Origin: an uncultured Candidatus Binatia bacterium
Lineage (GTDB): Bacteria; Desulfobacterota; Binatia; Bin18
Length of the DNA: 64,000 bases
Assembly (NCBI GenBank): GCA_958296235.1
Contig: OY282457.1
Coordinates: 1,736,501 to 1,800,500, forward strand
Direction: 5' to 3'
Shown: in pieces, positions 8,409-17,429 of the stretch
How positions within the stretch are numbered: position 1 is the first letter of the stretch
Layout of the letters: every line of letters begins with the position of its first letter
The notes under the pieces: model-generated
The model's database searches: none
The model's input: only the letters and a program-made list of their open reading frames with translations
What the model was told of the DNA's origin: nothing
Position numbers and translations under genes: made by a program

Positions 8409-10469
8409 GTGGCTCGCGGAGGCGGGGGGCAAAACCGGGCATTTGCGCGCACGGCCAACGTGAAGCTGTCGCCCATTAAGGCGATGGAACTGGCAGCCAG
8501 CCGGGTGCCGGATGTGGTTTCTCTGGCCCAGGGTATCCCCAGCTTTGATACGCCCGAACCGATTAAATCCTTTGTCCAGCAAAAAATCGCCGAAGGAGAG
8601 TGCGCCACCTACTCGCTGACCCCAGGCTTGCCCCAGCTGCGTGAATACATTGCCGAGTCGTTGCTGCGAGAGGCCATGCACTACGACCCGGACCAGGAGA
8701 TCATTGTTTCCAGCGGCTCGATTGAGGCCATTGCCGCAACGCTGCTGGCCCTCACTCAGCCGGGAGATGAGATCATTCTTCCCTCACCCAGCTATGCTTC
8801 CTACCAGGAGGTCGTCCGCATCGCCGGCTGTACCCCGCGCTTCGCCCCGCTCCGCGAGGAGCAGAATTTTGCCTTTAACGAAGAGGCGTTCGAGGCCTGT
8901 CTGTCTCCACGCACGCGAGCGATTTTGTACTGCAACCCGAACAATCCGACCGGGACGGTCTTCTCAGAAGCGGAAACACGCGCTCTGGTTGCGCTGGCCG
9001 AGCGGCATAATCTCTTTCTGATTATTGATGAGGCCTATAAGGATTTTGTTTATACGCCGGAAGCGTATTTCAGTCCGGCTCAGGTCGCCGAGGTCCGACA
9101 GCGCATTGTGCGGATCTTCACCTTCTCCAAAGCCTATGGGATGACGGGCTGGCGGGTCGGCTATCTCCATTCCGACGCGCGGAATGTCCAGGAAATCCTC
9201 AAAGTGCACGACGCCCTGGTGACCTGCGCGCCGGTTGTGTCGCAATATGCCGCCCTGGCGGCGCTCGAATACGGACACGAACATATTACGACCTTTCGGC
9301 AGGCGTTTAAGCAGCGCCGCGACCTGACGCTTACCTATCTCGATCAGCTCTCGCACGTGTTTGACTATCAAAAACCCGAAGGGGCCTATTTTGTCTTTCC
9401 GCGGGTGAAAGATGTGGTTGCCCATGCCCATGATTCACACGCCTTGGCCTACGATATTCTGGAAAAAGCAAAAGTGGCGGTTGTCCCCGGCATTGCCTTT
9501 GGGCCCAGCGGCGAGGCCCATATCCGGCTGAACTTTGGACGCGAGTCAGACGATATTACCACCGCCTTCGAGCGTCTCAGCGAGTACTTCAGTCCGGCAG
9601 CCGCGCGGCGGATACAGCCCGCGCAGCGCCCCGCAAGCCGACCAGCGGCCTCAGTACCAGGGCATAGCTCGTCTCTCCCCGCCCCAGGTCTCGCGCGTGA
9701 CCTGTTTTCCCACCGGCGTCTGCGCGGCTTCGCCGTCCGGCTATTGCGCGCGCTCGCCCGGCTGCGGCTGTGGCGGAAAAATCCCCAGGTGATTGCCATC
9801 GCCGGCAGCCACGGCAAGACCATTATTAAACGTATTGTGACCGAGCTCTTGGCCCGGCGGTACCGGGTCCAGCCCAATCCCCGTTCCTACAATACCGATA
9901 TTGGCCTGCCCCTTGCCATCCTCAATATTGAATTGGCTTCAGTCCGCTTGCGAGACCTCGCGCGCGGTTTTGCCCAGGCGGTCTGGACCACACTCCTCAA
10001 GACTGAGGCGCCCGACATCCTCGTGCTCGAATTCGGCGTCCGTCATCGGGGCGATATGCAGCAGCTAATCCGCACGGTGATCCCCGACATTGCCATCCTG
10101 ACCACCCTGACGCCGAGCTATAGCACCGATGTCGAGGAGTTACACACGCTCCAGGATGAAATGCAGATATTATGTCGCGCGGCCGGAGCCAGTTGTCGGT
10201 TTGTGATCGATGGGGATGACCCACTGCTCCAGGATGTCATCGCGGCCTTACCCAGGCCGCCGCTGCTCCTGCGCCGCTCTGCGTGGAGCGCAGAGGAGAG
10301 CCGCCTCCAGCTCCAGAGTCCTGAACGGCGCTATGCGGTGACGCGGGAAATCATTGGTGAGAATGAGCGTTTTTCGGTCCAGGCGGCTGTGGCCGTAGCC
10401 GAGCGCTGGACCGACCTGTCCCCCGCCGAGATTCAGCGTTTTCTCAGTGAGAACACCACCCTGCGCTAA
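8409..10469 (+). CDS. PLP-dependent aminotransferase fused to a truncated MurF-like ligase domain
   Basis: 686 residues from GTG 8409. Residues 15-395 form a complete class I/II aminotransferase: NPNNPTG (176-182), DEAY (207-210), the PLP lysine in FSKAYGMTGWRVGY (Lys241), and Arg in HIRLNFG. After a Pro/Ala/Arg-rich linker (396-430), residues 455-686 resemble Mur ligases, with P-loop GSHGKTIIK (466-474), SYNTDIGLPLAIL matching the MurF N-I-G-L-P block, and LVLEFGVRHRGD. The third Mur domain is missing, and the usual lysine after the PDI..T block is replaced (LQDEM). I know of no standard enzyme with this layout. Coupling of amino-acid supply and ligation is inference. Confidence 0.8.
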   Translation: MARGGGGQNRAFARTANVKLSPIKAMELAASRVPDVVSLAQGIPSFDTPEPIKSFVQQKIAEGECATYSLTPGLPQLREYIAESLLREAMHYDPDQEIIVSSGSIEAIAATLLALTQPGDEIILPSPSYASYQEVVRIAGCTPRFAPLREEQNFAFNEEAFEACLSPRTRAILYCNPNNPTGTVFSEAETRALVALAERHNLFLIIDEAYKDFVYTPEAYFSPAQVAEVRQRIVRIFTFSKAYGMTGWRVGYLHSDARNVQEILKVHDALVTCAPVVSQYAALAALEYGHEHITTFRQAFKQRRDLTLTYLDQLSHVFDYQKPEGAYFVFPRVKDVVAHAHDSHALAYDILEKAKVAVVPGIAFGPSGEAHIRLNFGRESDDITTAFERLSEYFSPAAARRIQPAQRPASRPAASVPGHSSSLPAPGLARDLFSHRRLRGFAVRLLRALARLRLWRKNPQVIAIAGSHGKTIIKRIVTELLARRYRVQPNPRSYNTDIGLPLAILNIELASVRLRDLARGFAQAVWTTLLKTEAPDILVLEFGVRHRGDMQQLIRTVIPDIAILTTLTPSYSTDVEELHTLQDEMQILCRAAGASCRFVIDGDDPLLQDVIAALPRPPLLLRRSAWSAEESRLQLQSPERRYAVTREIIGENERFSVQAAVAVAERWTDLSPAEIQRFLSENTTLR

Positions 10470-10611
10470 AACCGGCCCTGTTCCTACTTGCAATACAGGG
10501 CCAACTCGTATTATGCTTTATCCCTGTATGGACGACCCTCCATCTGATGACCCGTGGCCTGAGACTCAACTGCGGCTTCCTCCAGCCAGCCGGGAGGTGT
10601 GAAGCGCACGC

Positions 10612-11961
10612 ATGGAGAGTCCTGCCCTCGGTCTGCTCATCACACTCCTGCTGGTCCTGGCCAACGCCTTTTTTGTCGCGGCAGAGTTTGCAATCGTCAA
10701 GGTTCGCGCGTCCCAGATCGAACTCCTGGTTCAGGCCGGCAGCCGCATGGCCAAGATGGGCCAGCATCTCATCTCCCACCTGGATGCCTCCCTGTCGGCG
10801 ACCCAGCTCGGCATTACGCTGACTTCTCTGGGGCTGGGCTGGGTCGGAGAGCCGGTTGTCGCCAAACTCATTATTGAGCTCATGCACCTCGTGAGTGTGG
10901 AAGCCGACCCGGAGCTGGCGCATAGTATCGCCCTGCCGGTTGCCTTTATCCTGCTCACTTTTCTTCACATTGTCTTCGGTGAACTGACGCCAAAGTCGCT
11001 CGCCATTCAGCACTCTCAGTCAACAACGCTCGCCGTCGCCTTTCCGCTGTGGTTTTTTTATCTCACCTTTTCTCCGGCGATTGTTGCCCTCAACTGGACC
11101 TCCAACCAGGTGATGCGGCTCTTTGGCATTCGGCCGGCGAGCGAAGCGGAGCACTATCACTCAGGCGAAGAGCTGCGCTTCCTGCTTGAGCAGGGCCGCG
11201 AGGGCGGCACGATCGAGGAAGAGGAGCACGAGCTGATTGAGAACGTCTTTGAGTTTGGAGAGACCAGCGTGCGGGAAATCATGGTTCCCCGAACCAATAT
11301 CGCCGCCATTGAGGTCACCTCCTCCCGAAGTGACCTGGTCAACCTCCTGGTTGAAGGCGGCTATAGTCGGATACCGGTGTATGAGGAGTCACTCGACAAT
11401 ATTATTGGCGTCGTACATGCCAAGGACCTCATTACCCTCATGGAACATCGGGACCTGATCATTCTGCGCGATCTCCTCCGGCCGGCGTTCTTTGTCCCGG
11501 AGACGAAACCGATCGACGACCTGCTGCGGGAGTTTCAACGCCGCAAGGTGCATATTGCTATGGTGGTGGACGAGTTTGGCAGTACGGCCGGCCTCGTCAC
11601 CATGGAAGACATTCTTGAGGAGTTGGTTGGAGAAATTCAGGACGAGCACGACGGTGAGAGCCACGATATTGAAAAAGTCTCTCATCAGACCTATATCGTC
11701 AACGCGGCCCTTTCTATTTCCGATGTCAACGCTCACATTCACGAGTTTGAGCTGCCCGAGGGGAATGACTACACCAGCGTGGGTGGCTTTATCAATAAAT
11801 GGCTCGGACGTATTCCTGAGGTCAATGAAATGTTCGAGTACGACGCGCTGCGCATGACCGTCCTTAAAACCGACAATCACCACGTCACCCAGGTGAAAAT
11901 AGAAAAATTGTCAGACCTCACGCCCGCGCCGGCCCCCTCCCTGATAAAAGAGGAAGCATGA
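10612..11961 (+). CDS. CorC/HlyC-family membrane protein with CNNM and CBS domains
   Basis: 449 residues. The N-terminal CNNM (DUF21) domain has about four hydrophobic segments, including LGLLITLLLVLANAFFVAAEFAIV, and the FGELTPKSLAI signature. Two CBS domains follow (about 215-335, with VREIMVPRTNI and MVVDEFGSTAGLVTMEDILEELVG), then the CorC_HlyC C-terminal domain (about 350-435). Members act in Mg/Co ion homeostasis or efflux at the inner membrane; the old hemolysin name is misleading. The stop overlaps the start of the following thioredoxin-fold gene. Confidence 0.92.
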   Translation: MESPALGLLITLLLVLANAFFVAAEFAIVKVRASQIELLVQAGSRMAKMGQHLISHLDASLSATQLGITLTSLGLGWVGEPVVAKLIIELMHLVSVEADPELAHSIALPVAFILLTFLHIVFGELTPKSLAIQHSQSTTLAVAFPLWFFYLTFSPAIVALNWTSNQVMRLFGIRPASEAEHYHSGEELRFLLEQGREGGTIEEEEHELIENVFEFGETSVREIMVPRTNIAAIEVTSSRSDLVNLLVEGGYSRIPVYEESLDNIIGVVHAKDLITLMEHRDLIILRDLLRPAFFVPETKPIDDLLREFQRRKVHIAMVVDEFGSTAGLVTMEDILEELVGEIQDEHDGESHDIEKVSHQTYIVNAALSISDVNAHIHEFELPEGNDYTSVGGFINKWLGRIPEVNEMFEYDALRMTVLKTDNHHVTQVKIEKLSDLTPAPAPSLIKEEA

Positions 11962-12224
11962 CACCCGCGGTGACCTTGTATTCGCGTCCCGGCTGCTGTT
12001 TGTGCGACGACATGAAAGCGATTGTGGCTGAGGTCCAGACCGACACGCCTTTCACTCTGACAGAAATCGATATTTCAGCTCAGCCGGAACTCGAAGCCCG
12101 TTTTGGCCAGGACATTCCCGTGCTGTTGGTCAATGGCCGCAAGGCGTTCAAATATCGGCTCACCGCCGGAGCGTTGCGCCGGCGTCTGCGCCGCTCTGGA
12201 GCGGAGGCGAGAGCGCTGCCATGA
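11958..12224 (+). CDS. Glutaredoxin-like (DUF836) protein
   Basis: 88 residues with a thioredoxin-fold start (VTLYSRPGCCLCDDMKAIV) carrying CxxC as CCLC, and the cis-proline block DIPVLLVNGRKAF. DUF836 proteins are small glutaredoxin relatives, probably thiol-disulfide reductants in the cytosol. ATG 11958 overlaps the TGA of the CorC-type gene, so the two are coupled. Confidence 0.88.
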   Translation: MTPAVTLYSRPGCCLCDDMKAIVAEVQTDTPFTLTEIDISAQPELEARFGQDIPVLLVNGRKAFKYRLTAGALRRRLRRSGAEARALP

Positions 12225-12243
12225 CGCCGGCCGCGCCGGACAG

Positions 12244-13041
12244 CTACCACTCAGCCCAGCGATCGTCTTCTTCGACCACCACGCTTTGCAGGCCGGCCCG
12301 GGCCGCGGCGCGGGCCTGGCGTTCGGCCTGGGTCCGTTCGGCGAACGGTCCGAGACGGACCTGATAGTATCGAAACCGTCCGCCTGATAACGGGCTGATA
12401 TACACTGACGAGAAGCGCTGGGTTAAGGCCTGCTTCAGAGCAGAGGCTTTGTCCGCATCAGTGTAAGAGCCGACCTGGACGGCGTACAGGACGGCGAGTC
12501 TGGGGGTCGGAGCAGACAGCACCTCGATTCGCACCAGAGCGGTCCCTGGGCCATACACACCGATTCTTTTTGCCGCGGCAAAAGACAGGTCAATAATACG
12601 GCCGTCCACGAAGGGGCCGCGGTCATTGATGCGGACTGCAACAGCCTGCCCACTCGTCCTGTTCGTCACCTTCACCCGGGTTCCCAGCGGCAGACTGCGA
12701 TGGGCCGCGGTCAGGGCGTACTGATTATAGGTTTCACCGTTTGCCGTGCGCTTGCCATGAAATCCTGGTCCATACCATGAGGCGAGGCCGGTCTGCGCAA
12801 ATCGAGCAGGACGAACCACGGGCTGGGGTTCAAATGACGCCACGGCTCCCTGATTGGATGGCGAGGAGGCGGACGTGTTCTTCGGAGCGAACGGTGATTC
12901 AGGCGCGGCCTGGAAGGGAGTAATGACAGGAGCCACTGGAGCCGCGGGGACAAATCGAACGGGCTGCACCGGCTGCGTTGCCGGACTGCATCCCGTCAGA
13001 ACGCCCATCAGCATCCACACCTGCCACCTCCACCTCTGCAT
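12244..13041 (-). CDS. rlpA: RlpA-family septal lytic transglycosylase lipoprotein
   Basis: 265 residues. The lipobox VLTGC (Cys18) follows a short basic, hydrophobic start. A Pro/Ala-rich linker leads to the double-psi beta-barrel (about 88-170, with GLASWYGPGFHGKRTANGE and INDRGPFVDGRIIDLS). A C-terminal SPOR domain (about 185-258, YAVQVGSYTDADKA) binds denuded septal peptidoglycan. RlpA proteins cleave denuded glycan strands during daughter-cell separation. Both domains are complete. Confidence 0.93.
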   Translation of the reverse strand: MQRWRWQVWMLMGVLTGCSPATQPVQPVRFVPAAPVAPVITPFQAAPESPFAPKNTSASSPSNQGAVASFEPQPVVRPARFAQTGLASWYGPGFHGKRTANGETYNQYALTAAHRSLPLGTRVKVTNRTSGQAVAVRINDRGPFVDGRIIDLSFAAAKRIGVYGPGTALVRIEVLSAPTPRLAVLYAVQVGSYTDADKASALKQALTQRFSSVYISPLSGGRFRYYQVRLGPFAERTQAERQARAAARAGLQSVVVEEDDRWAEW

Positions 13042-13304
13042 AGGCTCTGATTATACACGCCGGCGAGGAGAGCAAGCAACGAAGCGGGTTGTCTCACCCC
13101 ACCCTCGTCAGTTTGCATTTTCCCCCTCACCCCAGCCCTCCCCCTCCAGGGGAGAGGGGGCGAACATTCCCTCCCCCCTCTGAGGGGGAGGGTCAGGGAG
13201 GGGGGCGCTGAGCCGGCAGCGGGGGAGGGAGAGGTGAAACTGAGACACGACCCCACCCCCCGGTTGCTTGTCCCTAGAGTGTTTCCCGTGTATCATACGG
13301 AGTC
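13042..13304. repeat. Intergenic GC-rich repeat cluster
   Basis: Between rlpA and the Smr gene lie purine/pyrimidine-asymmetric blocks built from CCCTCTCCCCTGGAGGGGAG-like units (about 13120-13235), related to blocks near 16310, 33225, 33440 and 45700. Several short inverted arms (CCCCTCCAGGGGAGAGGGGG; CCCTCTGAGGGGGAGGG) could form hairpins. No gene is seen. Confidence 0.6.
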
Positions 13305-14009
13305 ATGGCGGGCTTCAATACGCCTTTTCGCCAACTCAAAAAAACGCTTAAACCGTCCATCGCCGAGCGGGCTGCAACCACCGCGGCTCTCCCCAGGAGT
13401 ACGCCCAAGCCAGGTGAGAAGACTGAGGAAAGTCCCGCGGACCTGTTCCAGCGGGCCATGCAGGATGTCGCCCAGCTCAAGTCGGACGCACGGGTCAGCA
13501 ACCCCCCGCCGGCCCTCTCCAGCCGGTCTCCGCAAGACAGTGAGAACGAGGCCATCGCCGAGTTATACGACCTGGTCGCCGGGCGGAGCGATTTCGATGT
13601 CACGGATACCGACGAGTATGTCGAGGGTTGTGTCGTTGGCCTGGATACGGGTTTGGTCCGCAAGCTGAGACAGGGCAAATTTGCGCGCCAGGCGGCCTTA
13701 GACCTGCATGGGATGAAGGCGGATGAGGCCAGGCCCGAACTGGAGCGGTTTCTCAACCAGGCCACCCAGGCCGGCCTCCGCTGCGCGCTCGTCATTCATG
13801 GACGCGGCAGAAACTCCCCTGGACAATTCCCGATCCTCAAGGACAAGATGAAACAGTGGCTTACCCGAGGCCGGCTGGCGAAAATGGTGTTGGCCTTTTC
13901 CACCGCCCGTCCCCACGATGGCGGACCGGGCGCCATGTATATCCTCCTGAGACGAAAACGCGGCCAGAAAAAGCCCGTCCTGCTGTTAGAGGGAGCCAAG
14001 CGTGAGTGA
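13305..14009 (+). CDS. Smr-domain protein
   Basis: 234 residues. The C-terminal Smr domain (about 128-215) shows its signatures ALDLHGMKADEA, VIHGRGRNSPG and GPGAMYILL. The N-terminal 120 residues are low-complexity and charged, and probably serve as a linker. Stand-alone Smr proteins are nucleases acting on DNA branches or on mRNA at collided ribosomes; the LDLHG and HGRG motifs are intact. The gene overlaps the following beta-propeller gene by eight bases. Confidence 0.88.
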   Translation: MAGFNTPFRQLKKTLKPSIAERAATTAALPRSTPKPGEKTEESPADLFQRAMQDVAQLKSDARVSNPPPALSSRSPQDSENEAIAELYDLVAGRSDFDVTDTDEYVEGCVVGLDTGLVRKLRQGKFARQAALDLHGMKADEARPELERFLNQATQAGLRCALVIHGRGRNSPGQFPILKDKMKQWLTRGRLAKMVLAFSTARPHDGGPGAMYILLRRKRGQKKPVLLLEGAKRE

Positions 14010-15285
14010 AAGCCGCCCAATGGGCCAACCCGGTCAGTCCGACTCTTCAAGCGCCGCTCGGGTGACGCAACCCATCCAGCTCGCCTACATTGGGCCGGAC
14101 GGGCAGATTTTTGTGCGCCGCTTCCCATCAGACACAAGCCACCAACTCACATGGAGTTGGCAAGACCAGCAAGCTCACTACCCTCCGCAGGACCCTCAGG
14201 CCCCGGAAGCGCAGCCTCCCCCACCCTCCATGACCTATTCCTGGCCAACCTGGTCGCCGGACAGTGCGCAGCTCGCCTGTTTTGCCCGACAGGGTGAGGA
14301 CGGGCCGGCAAGTGTGTATACGGTTGCCGGCGATGGCGTGGAGTCCTGGGAACGGGCCAGCCTGGGGCAAGCCGCCCCTATTTATGGCAGCTGGTCGCCA
14401 CAGGCGGATATGTTTACCGTCCTGGTGCAGCGCGGCGAGCGTCAGCTTGCATTAGAAGCGATTGCCATGACCCAGCCTGGCCAGACGCGCACCCTGCTCA
14501 CCGGCGCGCCGCTCTTTTGGTCATGGGCTCCGCACGGACAGCTTGTGGCAGCGCACGTAGGCGACAACGAAACCGGGCGGGTTGTCCTGATTGAGGCCGC
14601 AACAGGGGCCGTTGTACAAGAGATCAGCGCTCGTCCGGGGACGTTCCGCGTTCCAGTCTGGTCCCCGGACGGCGAGTTACTGACCTATGTGGAGCGCGGG
14701 GCCGATGGCAGTCAGACCTTACGCCTGTTCGATATTCAGAGTGGAGAGAGCGCTCCGGTCAGCCGGGCCAGCGGCATGACGACTGCGCTGTGGTCCCCGG
14801 ACGGGCAGGCGCTTGTCTTTGGCAGTACCCAACGCCAGGGCTCACTGCTCTCTCCTTCGCTGCATCTGCTCGACCTGTCCAGCGGCCAGAGTACGACCCT
14901 GCTTGAAACGCCAGTCGCCGGATTCTTGTGGGTTCCACAGGGGAGCAGCTTGGTCTATCTGAGTGTAGACGTACAACACAGCCAACTCAGGTGGCATCAG
15001 TATGACCGAACGACGGGAGAAAGCCTGGAATTGGTCCGGTTCTTGCCGAGCAGGGAGCAAACGCTTCAGTTTTCATTTTTTGACCAGTACGTCGGCTCTC
15101 ACCCCCTGCTCGCTCCAGATGGGACTCTCCTGACATTTACCGGCCATCTTCCCGACGCGGCTACGCTCCCTTCCACGACTGCGCCCACAGTCTATACTCT
15201 GCCACTCACGCCGCCCTTTACCCCACAGGCCATCGCCGCAGGCTCCTTTGCCTGCTGGAATATGGAAACCAGAACAGCCGGCTGA
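14002..15285 (+). CDS. TolB/WD40-like beta-propeller protein
   Basis: 427 residues with at least six repeats of the WSPDG-type blade: WSPDSAQLACF, WSPQADMF, WAPHGQLVAAH, WSPDGELLTYV, WSPDGQALVFGS, WVPQGSSLVYLS. This is the TolB-type propeller. No signal peptide is evident, so it may be cytosolic. The start overlaps the Smr gene, suggesting an operon. The ligand is unknown. Confidence 0.75.
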   Translation: MSESRPMGQPGQSDSSSAARVTQPIQLAYIGPDGQIFVRRFPSDTSHQLTWSWQDQQAHYPPQDPQAPEAQPPPPSMTYSWPTWSPDSAQLACFARQGEDGPASVYTVAGDGVESWERASLGQAAPIYGSWSPQADMFTVLVQRGERQLALEAIAMTQPGQTRTLLTGAPLFWSWAPHGQLVAAHVGDNETGRVVLIEAATGAVVQEISARPGTFRVPVWSPDGELLTYVERGADGSQTLRLFDIQSGESAPVSRASGMTTALWSPDGQALVFGSTQRQGSLLSPSLHLLDLSSGQSTTLLETPVAGFLWVPQGSSLVYLSVDVQHSQLRWHQYDRTTGESLELVRFLPSREQTLQFSFFDQYVGSHPLLAPDGTLLTFTGHLPDAATLPSTTAPTVYTLPLTPPFTPQAIAAGSFACWNMETRTAG

Positions 15286-15332
15286 GCGCCTGTGACCGTT
15301 GCGCACAACCTCTCGCCTTGTACAATACCGTC

Positions 15333-16262
15333 ATGCGGAGCCATTGGGCAGGGCTGTTGCTTGCCGGCGTACAGGCCGTTTGTCTGGGCTGGACGGCGGC
15401 CCACGCCGACACCGGTTTTTATGTAAGAGGCGCGCTCGGCGTCAACGTTGCGCACAGCCTCGGACTGCGCGCCGGTGACAATGACAGAGCCAGCCGCTGT
15501 GACGAATTCGTCAACCCGCAATACTGGGCACTTGAAGGCTGCACGGCTACGAACCGGGGCAGCGGCGCGGTCGATGATTGGCAGAGCAGATTCGACAACG
15601 CCTTGGGCATTATTGCCGGCGTTGCGGTTGGCCGGAGATTCGGGCGGCATATACGCCTGGAGGTGGAGTATTTCTATCGTGCCTCAGACCAGGATCAGAC
15701 CGCGCCCATACTTGCGCCGTCTGGCGCGGCCTACACCGAGGTGTTCGGCGCGGAACTGCCCCGCGCCGAGGAGCGCATTTGGAGCGTGACAGGTCATCAT
15801 CTCTTCGCCAACGCCTATCTCGACTTTCCAAACGCAAGCCGCTTCACGCCCTACATCGGCCTTGGCGCCGGCGCGGGATTTACCGGCATGGACTACGGCG
15901 CGCTGTGGAGCAGGCATATTGACCCGGCGACTATTGAAACGGCCCGCGGCCTGCCCAACGAGGCCGAAGTCCGCCAGAATCTCGCCGGAACGGTATCCAC
16001 GACGCGCGATACGCTGAAGGATGTGCTGTTCGGCTACCAGGCGCTGGCCGGCCTGGATTACGCGCTCACACCGGCCCTGTCCCTGGGCATACTGGCGCGC
16101 TGGACTGACTTCGACAGCTTTCACGATGGCGGCAGCTATAGACGGTTGCGCAGCCATGCGTCCAACCTGCGGCTCGACGGCAGCGAGCCGGTCGCCTACC
16201 AAGTGCAAACAGATGACCTCGGATTCTTCGCCGTCAGCCTGAACCTGACGTTCAGGCTGTAG
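15333..16262 (+). CDS. Outer-membrane beta-barrel protein
   Basis: 309 residues from ATG 15333; the upstream ATG at 15318 adds five residues. A signal peptide (LLLAGVQAVCLGWTAAHA) precedes DTGFYVRGALGVN, the typical first strand of OmpA-like/surface-antigen barrels. Alternating hydrophobic strands continue to the end, which closes with the aromatic-rich FAVSLNLTFRL. Two cysteines (RCDEF, EGCTA) may form a loop disulfide. Specific function is unknown. Confidence 0.75.
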   Translation: MRSHWAGLLLAGVQAVCLGWTAAHADTGFYVRGALGVNVAHSLGLRAGDNDRASRCDEFVNPQYWALEGCTATNRGSGAVDDWQSRFDNALGIIAGVAVGRRFGRHIRLEVEYFYRASDQDQTAPILAPSGAAYTEVFGAELPRAEERIWSVTGHHLFANAYLDFPNASRFTPYIGLGAGAGFTGMDYGALWSRHIDPATIETARGLPNEAEVRQNLAGTVSTTRDTLKDVLFGYQALAGLDYALTPALSLGILARWTDFDSFHDGGSYRRLRSHASNLRLDGSEPVAYQVQTDDLGFFAVSLNLTFRL

Positions 16263-16631
16263 GGCGCATTGAACAATTTTAGCCCTTTTTGAAATGATAT
16301 TTGTAGGGGAGGGAATGTCTGCTCCCTCTCCCCTGGAGGCCTGTCCTGAGCCTGTCGAAGGGGAGAGGGCTGGGGTGAGGGGAAATGCAGAGTGAGACAC
16401 TACCTGCTTTGAGAGTTTTCGATTACCAACCGTAAACGCGGTAAACGGATTTTCTCCCTCGTCAGCTTGCTGTCCTCCAACCGTGGGAAGTCCATATACG
16501 GGTAGGCGCAACCCGGTGGTTCTGGTACTACTCTGGGAGAATTGTATGAGGAACATCGTTATCAGAGATTTTTCTCCGTTCACTTGCTCTGACCACAACA
16601 GACCTGATTCCCAGCTCTCTGAGTGGAAATA
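16263..16631. repeat. Intergenic stretch with dispersed repeats
   Basis: No gene is seen. Bases 16306-16382 are a composite of GGGGAGGGAATGTCTGCTCC-like sequence and a CCTGAGCCTGTCGAAGGGG copy (16341-16363). The remainder leads into the Panacea-type gene without a clear promoter. The marker of the defence island's left edge is the change to lower-GC sequence after about 16500. Confidence 0.5.
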
Positions 16632-17429
16632 ATGCCGGCAGACCCCTCTCGTGTTGACTTGCTGCTCCAGTATGCGTTGCTGATTGCTGGGGATCAGGAT
16701 GAGTTCTCTGATCGCCAGCTTGGGCCAATTCACTTGATTAAGTATGTGTATTTGGCCGACCTTTTCTATGCAAGACGAAATAACGGCATTACCTTTACCG
16801 GGACAGAATGGCAATTTTACAAATTCGGTCCCTGGTCTCAGTCGGTCCACGAGCGTATTGAGTCGGCGCTGAGCGCTATCGACGCAGAGAAACGATCTTT
16901 TGATAGCGACTATGGGGACAGGCAGGATTGGGTTCGTTGGTCTCTGAGTAATGAGAGGCTGTTAGAAGAGATAGGAAATCAACTCCCATTTGCGATAACT
17001 TCGGGGCTAAAAGCAGATGTGCGGCAGTTCGGGAAAGACACACACAGCCTGCTACATTACGTTTATAGGACGGAACCCATGCTATCTGCTGCCCCCAATG
17101 AGTTTTTGGACTTTACAGTTGTTACCCAGGATATCTCAATGAACGAGCCTGTTCCGACACCGCTGAGAATGGACAGCTTGTCGAACAAGAAAAAGAAGCA
17201 ATTCAAAGAGCGAATGCGGGAATTACGAGCGCGACATAAAAACAGAGAGCGCAAAGAGCGCAAGCTGATTAACCCCGTCAAAGATGCCCGGTATGATGAT
17301 GTTTATACCGAGGGCATGAACTGGCTCGATAGCCTCGCCGGCGAGCCATTACAGGAAGGTGAACGTATCGTCCAGTTTTCGGACGATGTGTGGAAATCCG
17401 CTACCAGGAAAGGCGAGGATGTACCCTGA
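16632..17429 (+). CDS. Panacea (SocA-like, DUF4065) domain antitoxin
   Basis: 265 residues from ATG 16632. The first 125 residues match the Panacea/DUF4065 pattern, with IHLIKYVYLADLFYARRNN, GTEWQFYKFGPWS and a helical run. The remainder is charged and Lys/Arg-rich (KKKKQFKERMRELRARHKNR) and may bind DNA or the partner. Panacea proteins are versatile antitoxins that neutralise unrelated toxins encoded next to them. The following gene overlaps by 11 bases, so it is the presumptive toxin. Confidence 0.7.
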   Translation: MPADPSRVDLLLQYALLIAGDQDEFSDRQLGPIHLIKYVYLADLFYARRNNGITFTGTEWQFYKFGPWSQSVHERIESALSAIDAEKRSFDSDYGDRQDWVRWSLSNERLLEEIGNQLPFAITSGLKADVRQFGKDTHSLLHYVYRTEPMLSAAPNEFLDFTVVTQDISMNEPVPTPLRMDSLSNKKKKQFKERMRELRARHKNRERKERKLINPVKDARYDDVYTEGMNWLDSLAGEPLQEGERIVQFSDDVWKSATRKGEDVP

